Below are positions 1 to 9,480 of a stretch of DNA of 51,054 nucleotides, piece by piece. The notes under the pieces were generated by a model. The model did no database searches. It was not told where the DNA came from and worked only from the letters and a program-made list of their open reading frames with translations. Positions within the stretch are counted from its first letter, which is position 1, and every line of letters begins with the position of its first letter. The position numbers were made by a program, and so were the translations under genes. Source of the DNA: Zobellella denitrificans (lineage in GTDB: Bacteria; Pseudomonadota; Gammaproteobacteria; Enterobacterales; Aeromonadaceae); the NCBI RefSeq assembly GCF_002237365.1, contig NZ_NMUO01000017.1, positions 1 to 51,054 of the forward strand. Direction: 5' to 3'.

Positions 1-63
1 GACTTGCATGTGTTAGGCCTGCCGCCAGCGTTCAATCTGAGCCATGATCAAACTCTTCAATTT
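1..63 (-). rRNA. rrs: 16S ribosomal RNA, 5' end (partial)
   Basis: Read on the minus strand, the segment begins AAATTGAAGAGTTTGATC and continues through the universally conserved 27F primer region to the ACATGCAAGTC block. This is the start of bacterial small-subunit rRNA. The gene runs off the left edge of the window, so only about the first 63 nucleotides are visible. The mature 5' end is placed at 63 by comparison with E. coli 16S. The upstream leader and promoters are at higher coordinates. Confidence 0.97.
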
Positions 64-177
64 AAGTTTGATGCTCAATGAATTACTGAAGTGTTTGTGC
101 ACTTCGACAATCATTGAAAAACAATATTTTTTGTTTCCCAACCACTGCGAGTGCCCACACAGTTTGCTTGATAAATT

Positions 178-188
178 GTTAAAGAGCG
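178..188 (-). promoter_or_regulatory. rrn leader boxA antitermination site
   Basis: The minus strand reads GCTCTTTAACA followed by ATTTATCAAGCAA and a GTGTGGGCACTCG block. This is nearly identical to the E. coli rrn leader as I remember it. BoxA recruits the NusB/NusE antitermination complex so that the untranslated rRNA transcript escapes Rho. Confidence 0.85.
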
Positions 189-215
189 TTGACCGTTAGC
201 GGGTCAGGGCTGCGT

Positions 216-243
216 ATTCTACGCCGTCCGTTTGATTCGTCAA
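216..243 (-). promoter_or_regulatory. rrn P2-type promoter
   Basis: On the minus strand a -35 TTGACG (238-243) and a -10 TAGAAT (216-221) are separated by 16 bp. They are followed by a GC-rich stretch (ACGCAGCCC) typical of stringently controlled rRNA promoters. It lies downstream of the P1-type promoter and just upstream of boxA, matching the tandem P1-P2 arrangement of enterobacterial rrn operons. Confidence 0.8.
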
Positions 244-309
244 GCAGTTTCAACCGAAGTTGTTAGTGCTTGTGACCGCCGGCGTGTTCCGCCGTGTCAG
301 TGAGGGCGC

Positions 310-337
310 ATTATAGGGAGCCGCGTTTTTTGCGCAA
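310..337 (-). promoter_or_regulatory. rrn P1-type promoter
   Basis: On the minus strand a -35 TTGCGC (332-337) and a perfect -10 TATAAT (310-315) are separated by 16 bp. The CTCCCTATAATGCGCC context is almost the same as the core of E. coli rrnB P1, including the GC-rich discriminator. The upstream bases (about 339-385) are A/T-tract rich and could serve as an UP element. The short plus-strand reading frame across this region is not a gene. Confidence 0.85.
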
Positions 338-403
338 GGGCTTTTTTGTGAAAAACATCACTTTTTCTGCCACTCGAACAAAACTTGAGCAAAAAGGCGT
401 TTT

Positions 404-1720
404 TTACTGCTTTTTCTCCTCGGAACCGGGCTCGGATGAGCCAATCCTGGTCACCAGCAGCTGGTCTATCTTGTAGCTGTCGATGTCGACCACCTCGAAT
501 TTATAACCGGCATGCAGCACGAAGTCGGTACGCTTGGGGATCTTGCGCAGCATGTACATCATAAAACCGGCGATGGTTTCATAGTTCTCGTCATCGGGAA
601 AACTGTCTATATCCAGTACCCGCATCACATCCGCCAGGGGTGTCAGCCCTTCCACCAGCCAGGAGCTGTCGTCCCGGGCCACTATCTGTTCTTCCGGTGA
701 GTGCACCAGCTCACCCATGACGATACTCATCACGTCCTTGAGGGTGATGATGCCGACCACCAGGGCATATTCATTCATGATGATGGCGAAGTCTTCGCCC
801 GTGGTTTTGAAGTGCTCCAGCACCTCGTACATGGACAGGGTATCGGGAATAATCAGGGGGGTGCGGATGATCCCCTCTTTTTGCAGCGAAATCGGCTGCT
901 GGTGCAATACCTGCATCAGGATATCGCGGGAATCCACGTAGCCGATCACCCGGTCCAGGCTGTCCTCACACACCAGGAACTTGGCATGGGGATGCTCGGC
1001 TATCTTGGCCTTGATGCTTTCCTGGGTTTCGGCAAGGGTGAAATAGATCAGGCTCTCCCGGGCGGTCATGGCCGAGGTCACGGTACGGGACTCCATTTCG
1101 AACACATTCTCGATGAGGTGATGCTCCTGCTCCTGCAGTACACCGGCCTGGGCCCCGGCGTCCATCATGGCGATGATGTCCTCCGGGGTGATCTCGTCCT
1201 GGCGCATGGTCGGCACCCTGAACAGGCGGAAAAACAGGTTGGCCAGGCCGTTGAAAAACCAGACCAGCGGTTTGAGTACCACAATAAAGAAACCCATGGG
1301 GCGCACCACCGCCACCGCTATCCGCTCCGGCGCGATCATCGCCAGCCGCTTGGGCATCAGGTCGGCAAACAGGATAAACAGCGAGGTGACGATAAAGAAG
1401 GACAGGACAAAGGCGGCCTTGTCCACCCAGGCGCCATCGAAGAAGAAGCCGAGCAGCCCTTGCGCAAAGGGCGTAAAGGCCGCCTCCCCCAGGATACCGC
1501 CCAGGATGGCGACCGCATTCAGCCCGATCTGCACCACGGTGAAAAAGTTGCCGGGGTGTTCCTGCAGCAACAGAACTTTTTCGGCGTTGGCATCGCCGTC
1601 GGAGGCCATCAGCCGAAGTTTCATCTTGCGGGCCGCCGCCAGGGCGATTTCGGAAACGGAAAAGAACGAGCTGATCGCCACCAACAGCACTATTACCAGC
1701 ATATGCTCAAAGACTGTCAT
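404..1720 (-). CDS. paeA: Polyamine export protein PaeA/YtfL family (CNNM-CBS-CorC)
   Basis: A 438-residue inner-membrane protein. The N-terminal half (about 1-200) is a CNNM (DUF21) membrane domain. The motif FFSVSEIALAAARKMKLRL comes right after the first hydrophobic helix, and FFTVVQIGLNAVAILGGI follows. Then come a CBS pair (about 205-330) and a C-terminal CorC/HlyC domain with NYETIAGFMM and RKIPKRTD. The sequence is collinear with E. coli YtfL, which has been renamed PaeA because the Salmonella protein exports cadaverine and putrescine; that function is inherited from the family and not seen here. The length is close to YtfL (447). It is transcribed towards the rRNA operon and is apparently monocistronic. 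Other CNNM/CorC paralogues are the alternative, but the core motifs fit YtfL best. Confidence 0.85.
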   Translation of the reverse strand: MTVFEHMLVIVLLVAISSFFSVSEIALAAARKMKLRLMASDGDANAEKVLLLQEHPGNFFTVVQIGLNAVAILGGILGEAAFTPFAQGLLGFFFDGAWVDKAAFVLSFFIVTSLFILFADLMPKRLAMIAPERIAVAVVRPMGFFIVVLKPLVWFFNGLANLFFRLFRVPTMRQDEITPEDIIAMMDAGAQAGVLQEQEHHLIENVFEMESRTVTSAMTARESLIYFTLAETQESIKAKIAEHPHAKFLVCEDSLDRVIGYVDSRDILMQVLHQQPISLQKEGIIRTPLIIPDTLSMYEVLEHFKTTGEDFAIIMNEYALVVGIITLKDVMSIVMGELVHSPEEQIVARDDSSWLVEGLTPLADVMRVLDIDSFPDDENYETIAGFMMYMLRKIPKRTDFVLHAGYKFEVVDIDSYKIDQLLVTRIGSSEPGSEEKKQ

Positions 1721-2022
1721 TTTTGTTTATTACCGATATACGAGGAGGGATGCCAACGCCGGGATCCGGTGTCCGGCAAATAAGAATATAAAACACTAAA
1801 AACGAAGAAATGTTCGCCAAAGCTACCACTAAATAACCGTTTTTTCCATTACTCCCTGCCGACACCCATGGCATATCCTGCTGTTTTCCAACCGCGAGTG
1901 GAAGCCTCCGCCATTCGCCCGCATACTTTCTCAAGCAAAGAGGAGTCCTGCTTCCGCCACCAGGAAAAGAGAGACTCAAGTGAGCTACAATCATAACAAA
2001 TAAAAAATGAGCACACGGATAG
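1721..2022. other. Divergent intergenic region between paeA and luxP
   Basis: About 300 bp separate two divergently transcribed genes, so both promoters should lie here. I could not identify a convincing -35/-10 pair, operator or structured leader. A 95-codon minus-strand frame overlaps the start of paeA, but it has no recognisable product. Confidence 0.4.
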
Positions 2023-3126
2023 ATGCCTATATCAATCAGGTTGGCCCGCAGGCTGACGCTCGCACTTCTGTTCTCCTGGCCGGCCCTTGCCGGAGAGGCG
2101 GAGCATTGGTCGCTGCAGGACTATCTGGCCCGTTTTCCGGAACAACAAGCCAGAAGCGAGGCATTTTCCCAGCGGATACGAGCCCCCGCCGAGCCCTGGC
2201 AGGGCATCGACAACAGACCGGTACGCATCGCCATGCTCTCCCCCGGCGGCCAGCTCTCGGACTACTGGCGGCGCAACCACCGGAGCCTGGCGGCCCGCCT
2301 GGATGAAATTGCCATCCCCTATCGGCTGGACTCCCATTTTGTCGCCCAGCACAGTCCGATCCGAGAGCAGGAGCGCCTGCTGGCCGACATACTGGCCCAG
2401 GATCCCGACTACCTTGTTCTCACCCTGGACAGCCGGCGCCACCGGGTGTTGATCGAAAAACTGCTGGTCCGCGACCGGCCCAAGCTGATCCTGCAGAACA
2501 TCACCACTCCCCTGAAAGCCTGGCAACAGCGCCAGCCGCTGCTCTATGTCGGCTTCGATCACGCCTTGGGAACCCGTCAACTGGCGGCCAGCCTGCCAGC
2601 GCTGGCCGGGGCGCCGGTGCACTACCTGATGTTGTACGGCACCCGGGGGCATGTCAGCCTGGCCCGGGGCGACGAGTTCATCCGGCTGATGTCGGGCAAC
2701 CCCGACTTCCACCTGCGCCAGCAGGTCTATACCGACCTGGAGCCGGAAAAGACCCGGGCGGCAGTCCTGCAGGCCCTGTCCGACATACCCGAACTCAATC
2801 TCATCTACGCCAGTACCACCGATATCGCCCTGGCCAGCATCCAGGCCCTGGAGCTGGCGGGCAGGAAGGCCGACGTCATCGTCAACGGCTGGGGAGGCGG
2901 CCAGGACGAGCTGGACGCCCTGCGCCAGGGGCGGCTCGATCTGACCGTGATGCGCATGAACGATGACAGCGGCGTCGCCATCGCGGAAGCGATCCGCCTC
3001 GACCGGGAAGGCAAGACCGACGCCATTCCCGGCGTATACTCCGGCGATTTCGCGGTCGTGACCCAAGACACTCCCCTGGCCGAACTGGAGCGATTGAAAG
3101 CCTATGCATTCCGCTACTCCCGCTGA
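2023..3126 (+). CDS. luxP: LuxP-type periplasmic autoinducer-2 binding protein
   Basis: A 367-residue periplasmic-binding-protein fold with a signal peptide (RLARRLTLALLFSWPALAGEA). It is collinear with Vibrio harveyi LuxP: WSLQDYLARFPEQQ, LSPGGQLSDYW, PKLILQNITTP, LYVGFDHALG, NGWGGG, TVMRMNDDSG and a terminal AFRYSR. The AI-2 contact residues known from the Vibrio structure (Q77, S79, W82, N159, R215, T266, D267, W289, R310) fall here at Q77, S79, W82, N159, R215, T266, D267, W290 and R311. All are conserved, so the protein should bind the borate form of AI-2. It overlaps the next gene by 23 bp, as expected for a receptor co-translated with its membrane partner. The start at 2023 gives a complete signal peptide, although the ribosome-binding site is weak. 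Confidence 0.92.
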   Translation: MPISIRLARRLTLALLFSWPALAGEAEHWSLQDYLARFPEQQARSEAFSQRIRAPAEPWQGIDNRPVRIAMLSPGGQLSDYWRRNHRSLAARLDEIAIPYRLDSHFVAQHSPIREQERLLADILAQDPDYLVLTLDSRRHRVLIEKLLVRDRPKLILQNITTPLKAWQQRQPLLYVGFDHALGTRQLAASLPALAGAPVHYLMLYGTRGHVSLARGDEFIRLMSGNPDFHLRQQVYTDLEPEKTRAAVLQALSDIPELNLIYASTTDIALASIQALELAGRKADVIVNGWGGGQDELDALRQGRLDLTVMRMNDDSGVAIAEAIRLDREGKTDAIPGVYSGDFAVVTQDTPLAELERLKAYAFRYSR

Positions 3127-6100
3127 TCCTCCGCCGGGGCGCCGCCTGCTGCGCCTGATCCTGATGGCACTGTTGCCCGCCTTCGCGCTGCTGGCCCTGG
3201 CATTGCTGGCCCTCACTTATTACAGTTCATCCCGGATCATGGAGCAGAGTCTGCATGGCCAGTTTCGGCAGGCCGAGAGCCGGCTGCAAACCAACCTGGA
3301 CGCCTACCTCAACAGGATCTACACCCTGCTGTCGGCCACCGCCGAACACGCCGGGCTGGCCGATATGCTGGAAGGGTCCGATCAGGCCGGCGCCGAGGCC
3401 GTGCTGCAGGCCGTGTTGGAAAAACCTGATGGTGAGCACCTGGATATCCTGATGCTGGTACATCAAGGGCAGCCCTGGCTCGACCTGAATTCCCCCTATT
3501 ACGATCTGGCTCGCCACCGGCTCCAACTGCTGATGGCCGCCGGCCAGGATAGAGAGTGGAGCCTGCTTCAACTGGAACCCTCCCTCAGCCTGTTGCTGCA
3601 CTCCTATCCCCTCATCGATGACGACACCGGCCGGGTCGAAGGCCACCTGCTGGGTGGTATGGTGCTGGACGACAACCTGAGCCTGCTCAACCAGCTCGGC
3701 CAGGGACTGGAACAGTTCAGTTTCCGGCTGCTCCACCAAGACCGTTTGCTCGGCCCCGCCCCTGCCGGCCCGTCACCGGCGCCGGAGGTGCTGCACAGCA
3801 TGCTGTCCAGGCAGCGCCTCCCCGGCCAGTTGCAGGGCTACCACTTCGATACCCGGCCGCTGCGGCTGAACGAGCAGGCCGGCACCCTGCAGGCCCTGAT
3901 GATGACCGACAACCAGGCCAACCGGCAACTGCGCCTTTCCTACTGGTACCACGGGCTGCTCGCCCTGATACTGGTCCTGGCCGCCGCCGTGCTGCTCGCC
4001 CTCTACACCCTGCGGCTGATCGCCACGCCCCTGGGCCGGCTGACCGACTTTGCCGAACGTGTCGGCCAGGGCCTGCCGGCCCGGTTCCGGACCGGACGCA
4101 TCGAAGAATTCAACTTTCTTGGCCAGAGCCTGGAGAAAATGGTCGCGGCATTGCACCGCCGGGAGCGGGAGCTGGCCAACCTGTTCAACTCGGGCAATTC
4201 CCTTACCATCATGCTGGACAGCCACAACCGTATCCAGGCCATCAACCCGGCCGCCACCCGCCTGTTCAAGCAGCCGGCCGCCAACCTGGCAGGAACCCCG
4301 CTGGCGGAGCATTTCAGCCCCTGGCAACTGGCCCCCCTGGAGAACGCCATCAGCAGGGTCAGGCAGGGCCACAGCCTGGGCGGAGTGGAAGCCAGCCTGA
4401 CCCAGGGCGGCAAGGAGCAACGCCATCAGATCTGGACCCTGGCCCCGGTTTACGAGCAGGAAAGCCTGGTCGCGGTGCTGGCCCAGGGCCAGGACATCAC
4501 CCCGCTGAAACAGGCCGAGGCCTCCCTGCAACTGAACGATCTGGTGCTGAAGAACATCATGGAGGCGGTGCTGATCTTCGACCACCGCCTGCGGCTGGTT
4601 TACGCCAACCATGCCTTTACCACCATCAGCGGTCACCAGATAGCCGAGATGCTCGGCAGCAAGCCCGCCGCCGCCCTCCAGCTGCAAGGCAGCAACCAGC
4701 AGCTGATGGCCATATGGCAAACCCTGAGATCGGTCGGCTACTGGCGCGGCGAGGCCTCGGGCCTGCGCAGGAACGGAGCTTCCTATCCGCTCTGGCTGTC
4801 GGTCACCAGGCTGAACACGGGGGCGGACAAACCGCACTATGTGGCGGTGTTCTCCGACATCTCCACGCTCAAGGAGACCCAGTATCAGTTGCAGAAGATG
4901 GCCCACTACGATCCCCTGACCGGGCTGGCCAACCGCAGCCTGTTCGCCGAGCTGTTCAGGCAGGCCCACTCCCGGGCCGAACGCCACGGCGCCAGCCTGG
5001 CCATGATGTTCATCGATCTGGATCGCTTCAAGCAAATCAACGACAGCCTGGGGCACCAGGTTGGTGACGAGTTCCTGCAAATGGCCGCCAGGCGGCTGCA
5101 GCGCCACAGCCGCAAGGAGGACATCCTGTGCCGGTTCGGCGGGGACGAGTTCATCCTGCTGATCACCAATACCCTGTCGCTGCAGCAGGCCAGGGCCACC
5201 GCCCAGCGCATCGTCGACGCCTTCGCCAAGCCGGTGCTGATCCGCGGGCAAAGCCTCTATATCAGCATCAGCATAGGAGTGGCCTTTTACCCCCAGCACG
5301 GTACCAGCATGGAAACCCTGATGCAGCACGCCGATACCGCCCTCTACCAGGCCAAGGAAAAGGGGCGCAACCAGGTTCAGCTGTTCGAAAGCGGCATGAA
5401 TATCCGCGCCGTGAACCTGATGAAGATCAGCGGCGAGCTGCACCAGGCGCTGGAGAAAAACCAGATGGAGCTGCATTACCAGCCCCAGTTCCGCCTGAGC
5501 GACGGCAAGCTTATCGGGGTAGAGGCCCTGGTGCGCTGGAACAAGCCGGGCGCCGGCCTCATCTACCCCGGCGACTTCATCCCCCTGGCGGAGCAGACCG
5601 GCATGATACTGCCCCTGGGTCAGTGGATACTGACTACCGCCTGTCGCCAGCTGCAGCGCTGGCTTGCGGACGGCCTGGGCCCGCTGCGCATGGCCATCAA
5701 CCTCTCGGCCCGCCAGTTCCGCCAGCCCGGGCTGGCACAGGACATCGCCCGGCTGCTCGGCGAGCTGAAACTGGATCCCCGGTCGATAGAACTGGAGATC
5801 ACCGAAAGCATGCTGATGGAAGAGATGGAAATGGCGGTGGCCACCATAACCTCCCTGAACCGCCTGGGCGTCAAGCTGGCGATAGACGACTTTGGTACCG
5901 GCTATTCGTCCCTCGCCTACCTCAAGCGCTTTCCCATCCACCGCCTGAAGATAGACAAGTCCTTTATCAAGGATCTGGCCCGGCAGGCGGAAGACAGGGC
6001 CATCGTCGGCTCCATCATCACCCTGGCCCACAGCATGAAGATTGCCGTCATCGCCGAGGGCATAGAGGACGAATACCAGCTGCAGCAACTGAGCCGGCAG

Positions 6101-6205
6101 GCCTGCGACGAGGGCCAGGGCTATCTGCTGGCCAGGCCCATGCCTGTCGCGGAGATAGAACAGCTGTTGCGCCAGGACTTTCACCATCCCGCCTTAGGGA
6201 GCTGA
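3104..6205 (+). CDS. LuxQ-type sensor with PAS-PAS-GGDEF-EAL output (c-di-GMP enzyme)
   Basis: 1033 residues. TM1 (about 15-38) and TM2 (about 281-307) flank a periplasmic domain that resembles LuxQ of Vibrio: SYPLIDDDTGRVEG followed by VLDDNLSLLNQLGQG matches the LuxQ pattern. A HAMP-like linker, two PAS domains (about 353-475 and 480-595), a GGDEF domain (motif 679-683) and an EAL domain (EAL 807-809) follow. The GGDEF domain has an intact signature and an RxxD inhibitory site (R670-D673) five residues before it. The EAL domain keeps EALVRW, NLSARQF, LEITES, DDFGTGYSS (928-936) and AEGIE. Both diguanylate cyclase and phosphodiesterase activities therefore look possible; which dominates cannot be told from sequence. 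The histidine-kinase domains of true LuxQ are absent. The gene overlaps luxP, so AI-2-LuxP is the expected ligand (inference). Confidence 0.9.
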   Translation: MHSATPADPPPGRRLLRLILMALLPAFALLALALLALTYYSSSRIMEQSLHGQFRQAESRLQTNLDAYLNRIYTLLSATAEHAGLADMLEGSDQAGAEAVLQAVLEKPDGEHLDILMLVHQGQPWLDLNSPYYDLARHRLQLLMAAGQDREWSLLQLEPSLSLLLHSYPLIDDDTGRVEGHLLGGMVLDDNLSLLNQLGQGLEQFSFRLLHQDRLLGPAPAGPSPAPEVLHSMLSRQRLPGQLQGYHFDTRPLRLNEQAGTLQALMMTDNQANRQLRLSYWYHGLLALILVLAAAVLLALYTLRLIATPLGRLTDFAERVGQGLPARFRTGRIEEFNFLGQSLEKMVAALHRRERELANLFNSGNSLTIMLDSHNRIQAINPAATRLFKQPAANLAGTPLAEHFSPWQLAPLENAISRVRQGHSLGGVEASLTQGGKEQRHQIWTLAPVYEQESLVAVLAQGQDITPLKQAEASLQLNDLVLKNIMEAVLIFDHRLRLVYANHAFTTISGHQIAEMLGSKPAAALQLQGSNQQLMAIWQTLRSVGYWRGEASGLRRNGASYPLWLSVTRLNTGADKPHYVAVFSDISTLKETQYQLQKMAHYDPLTGLANRSLFAELFRQAHSRAERHGASLAMMFIDLDRFKQINDSLGHQVGDEFLQMAARRLQRHSRKEDILCRFGGDEFILLITNTLSLQQARATAQRIVDAFAKPVLIRGQSLYISISIGVAFYPQHGTSMETLMQHADTALYQAKEKGRNQVQLFESGMNIRAVNLMKISGELHQALEKNQMELHYQPQFRLSDGKLIGVEALVRWNKPGAGLIYPGDFIPLAEQTGMILPLGQWILTTACRQLQRWLADGLGPLRMAINLSARQFRQPGLAQDIARLLGELKLDPRSIELEITESMLMEEMEMAVATITSLNRLGVKLAIDDFGTGYSSLAYLKRFPIHRLKIDKSFIKDLARQAEDRAIVGSIITLAHSMKIAVIAEGIEDEYQLQQLSRQACDEGQGYLLARPMPVAEIEQLLRQDFHHPALGS

Positions 6206-6359
6206 AGTCCGTCACCCGAGGTCAAGCCCGGTGCAAAATCGGGGCTTTAAAAGCTGGCTAATTTAGCGAGTGATGAAGTTACCGGATGGTCTATTCTCTT
6301 ATGAGCACGGCCGATTCACGGTGCTTCACCTCAGGCCACGGGAATGCCTTTGACAGTAA

Positions 6360-8579
<2,220 letters not shown>

Positions 8580-8597
8580 GAGCCCCTGCCGACAGCA

Positions 8598-8626
8598 ACA
8601 TGCCGGGCTTACCCCGGCATGTTTTT
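8598..8626 (+). terminator. katG intrinsic terminator
   Basis: ACATGCCGGG (8598-8607) pairs with CCCGGCATGT (8613-8622) around a short loop, followed by a run of five T (8622-8626). The hairpin comes 18 bp after the katG stop. The T tract is where the Tn7-like element inserted: the duplicated GTTTT (8621-8625) is part of it, and the last T is the first base of the transposon. Confidence 0.9.
8621..8625. repeat. Target-site duplication, left copy (GTTTT)
   Basis: The five bases GTTTT immediately before the left TGTGGG terminus are repeated exactly at 33618-33622, after the right terminus. Five-bp duplication is characteristic of Tn7 insertion. Confidence 0.93.
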
Positions 8627-8632
8627 GTGGGA

Positions 8633-8774
8633 TGAAAATAAAGTGTCATCATGACTAGCGATAAAAGCCGCCATAATTGGCGGCTTTTTGTTCACTTTCA
8701 AGGGTAAAGTATCATCCTGGGAAAGACAGCACCCTGCCTATCGACCGGTACAGCTGAAAATAAAGTTTCATCCT
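8633..8774 (+). repeat. Left-end TnsB-binding site array (three spaced sites)
   Basis: Three copies of a 20-bp motif of the form TGAAAATAAAGTTTCATCCT occur in the same orientation: 8633-8652, 8699-8718 (more diverged at its first bases) and 8755-8774. The intervals between starts are 66 and 56 bp. Tn7 likewise has three separated TnsB sites in its left end and closely packed ones in its right end. Site identity is inferred from this repeat pattern and its match to the right-end copies. Confidence 0.85.
8663..8689 (+). terminator. Bidirectional hairpin inside the transposon left end
   Basis: AAAAGCCGCC (8663-8672) and GGCGGCTTTTT (8679-8689) form a 6-bp GC stem flanked by A and T runs, so it could terminate transcription in either direction. 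It lies between the first and second TnsB sites and would isolate the cargo from katG read-through. Confidence 0.75.
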
Positions 8775-9480
8775 TTCCTAGTCACGAACCAGACCGTTGA
8801 TGCCGCGACCCGGCCCCTCTGCCAGCCTCCCCGCTATCTTGATAGGGACTGTGCCGCCGAGGGGTGAACTGTTTGGCTATACGCGATTGCCCTAGTGCTG
8901 TTGGGAAGCGTAGTCGGGGATTGGTCGGTTCTATGGTTGCCGATAACCTGGATGAAGAAATCGAGGAGTTCACGAATTGGCAGCTCAACTGAGCTGTAAC
9001 GGTATAATGCTTAAAAAACTCTAATTTATTCACAGACCAGCATAGATCGTCCATCATATTAACTTCCATTGGAATTCACCATGCCTACCGCGTCGCCCAG
9101 CCCCAAAAACCGGGCGAAAGGATAGCGCCCCCTAAACTGAGATCAATGTTACTTCGGAATGAAGGCTCATATCGGCGTGGACAGTGCCTCTGTATTGGCT
9201 CGCTTCCACAGTGTCAGCGGCCCTATCTGCCTAATGGAGGAATGGAAGATGTACCACTCCAACTTGCGAGGCCCCTTCCTCACGGCCCGCTATGACAGTA
9301 TCATCGGCAAACGGCCATGTTCGAGCAGTTGTCCCATCTGTTTTCATCGCTCGACGAAGAAACCTACAAATAAAAGCGCGATGTTGATCGCCTAGAGTAT
9401 TCGGGATGGCTTTGCTACGACACACTGACAAGAAAAAGCCCTAACACTAGCGTAGTAGATGATTTTTATTAGGGAGCAAT
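8775..9480. other. Gene-poor stretch between left end and defence operon
   Basis: About 700 bp without a credible intact gene. It contains a clear fragment of an IS5-type transposase near 9144-9195 (listed separately) and other short broken frames that I cannot assign. The promoter of the plus-strand operon should lie near its right end, but no convincing -35/-10 pair is visible. The region looks like decayed mobile-element DNA. Confidence 0.6.
9144..9195 (+). pseudogene. IS5-family transposase remnant
   Basis: The frame reads QCYFGMKAHIGVDSAS, which matches the conserved QWYFGMKAHIGVDAESG block just before the second catalytic region of IS5-group transposases. A stop codon lies a few codons upstream and the similarity ends shortly downstream, so only a fragment is left. 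No terminal repeats of the insertion sequence are evident. It marks an old insertion or recombination event in the cargo. Confidence 0.7.

Noticed and set aside
1707-1994. 95-codon minus-strand frame upstream of paeA
   Set aside because: It overlaps the paeA start, has no recognisable family features and its composition looks random.
6224-6247. Possible terminator after the GGDEF-EAL gene (AAGCCC/GGGCTT)
   Set aside because: The stem is only 6 bp with a 12-nt loop and lacks a proper T tract.
8782-9069. 95-codon minus-strand frame in the transposon left end
   Set aside because: No ribosome-binding site or conserved motif was seen. It lies in decayed DNA and changes character along its length.
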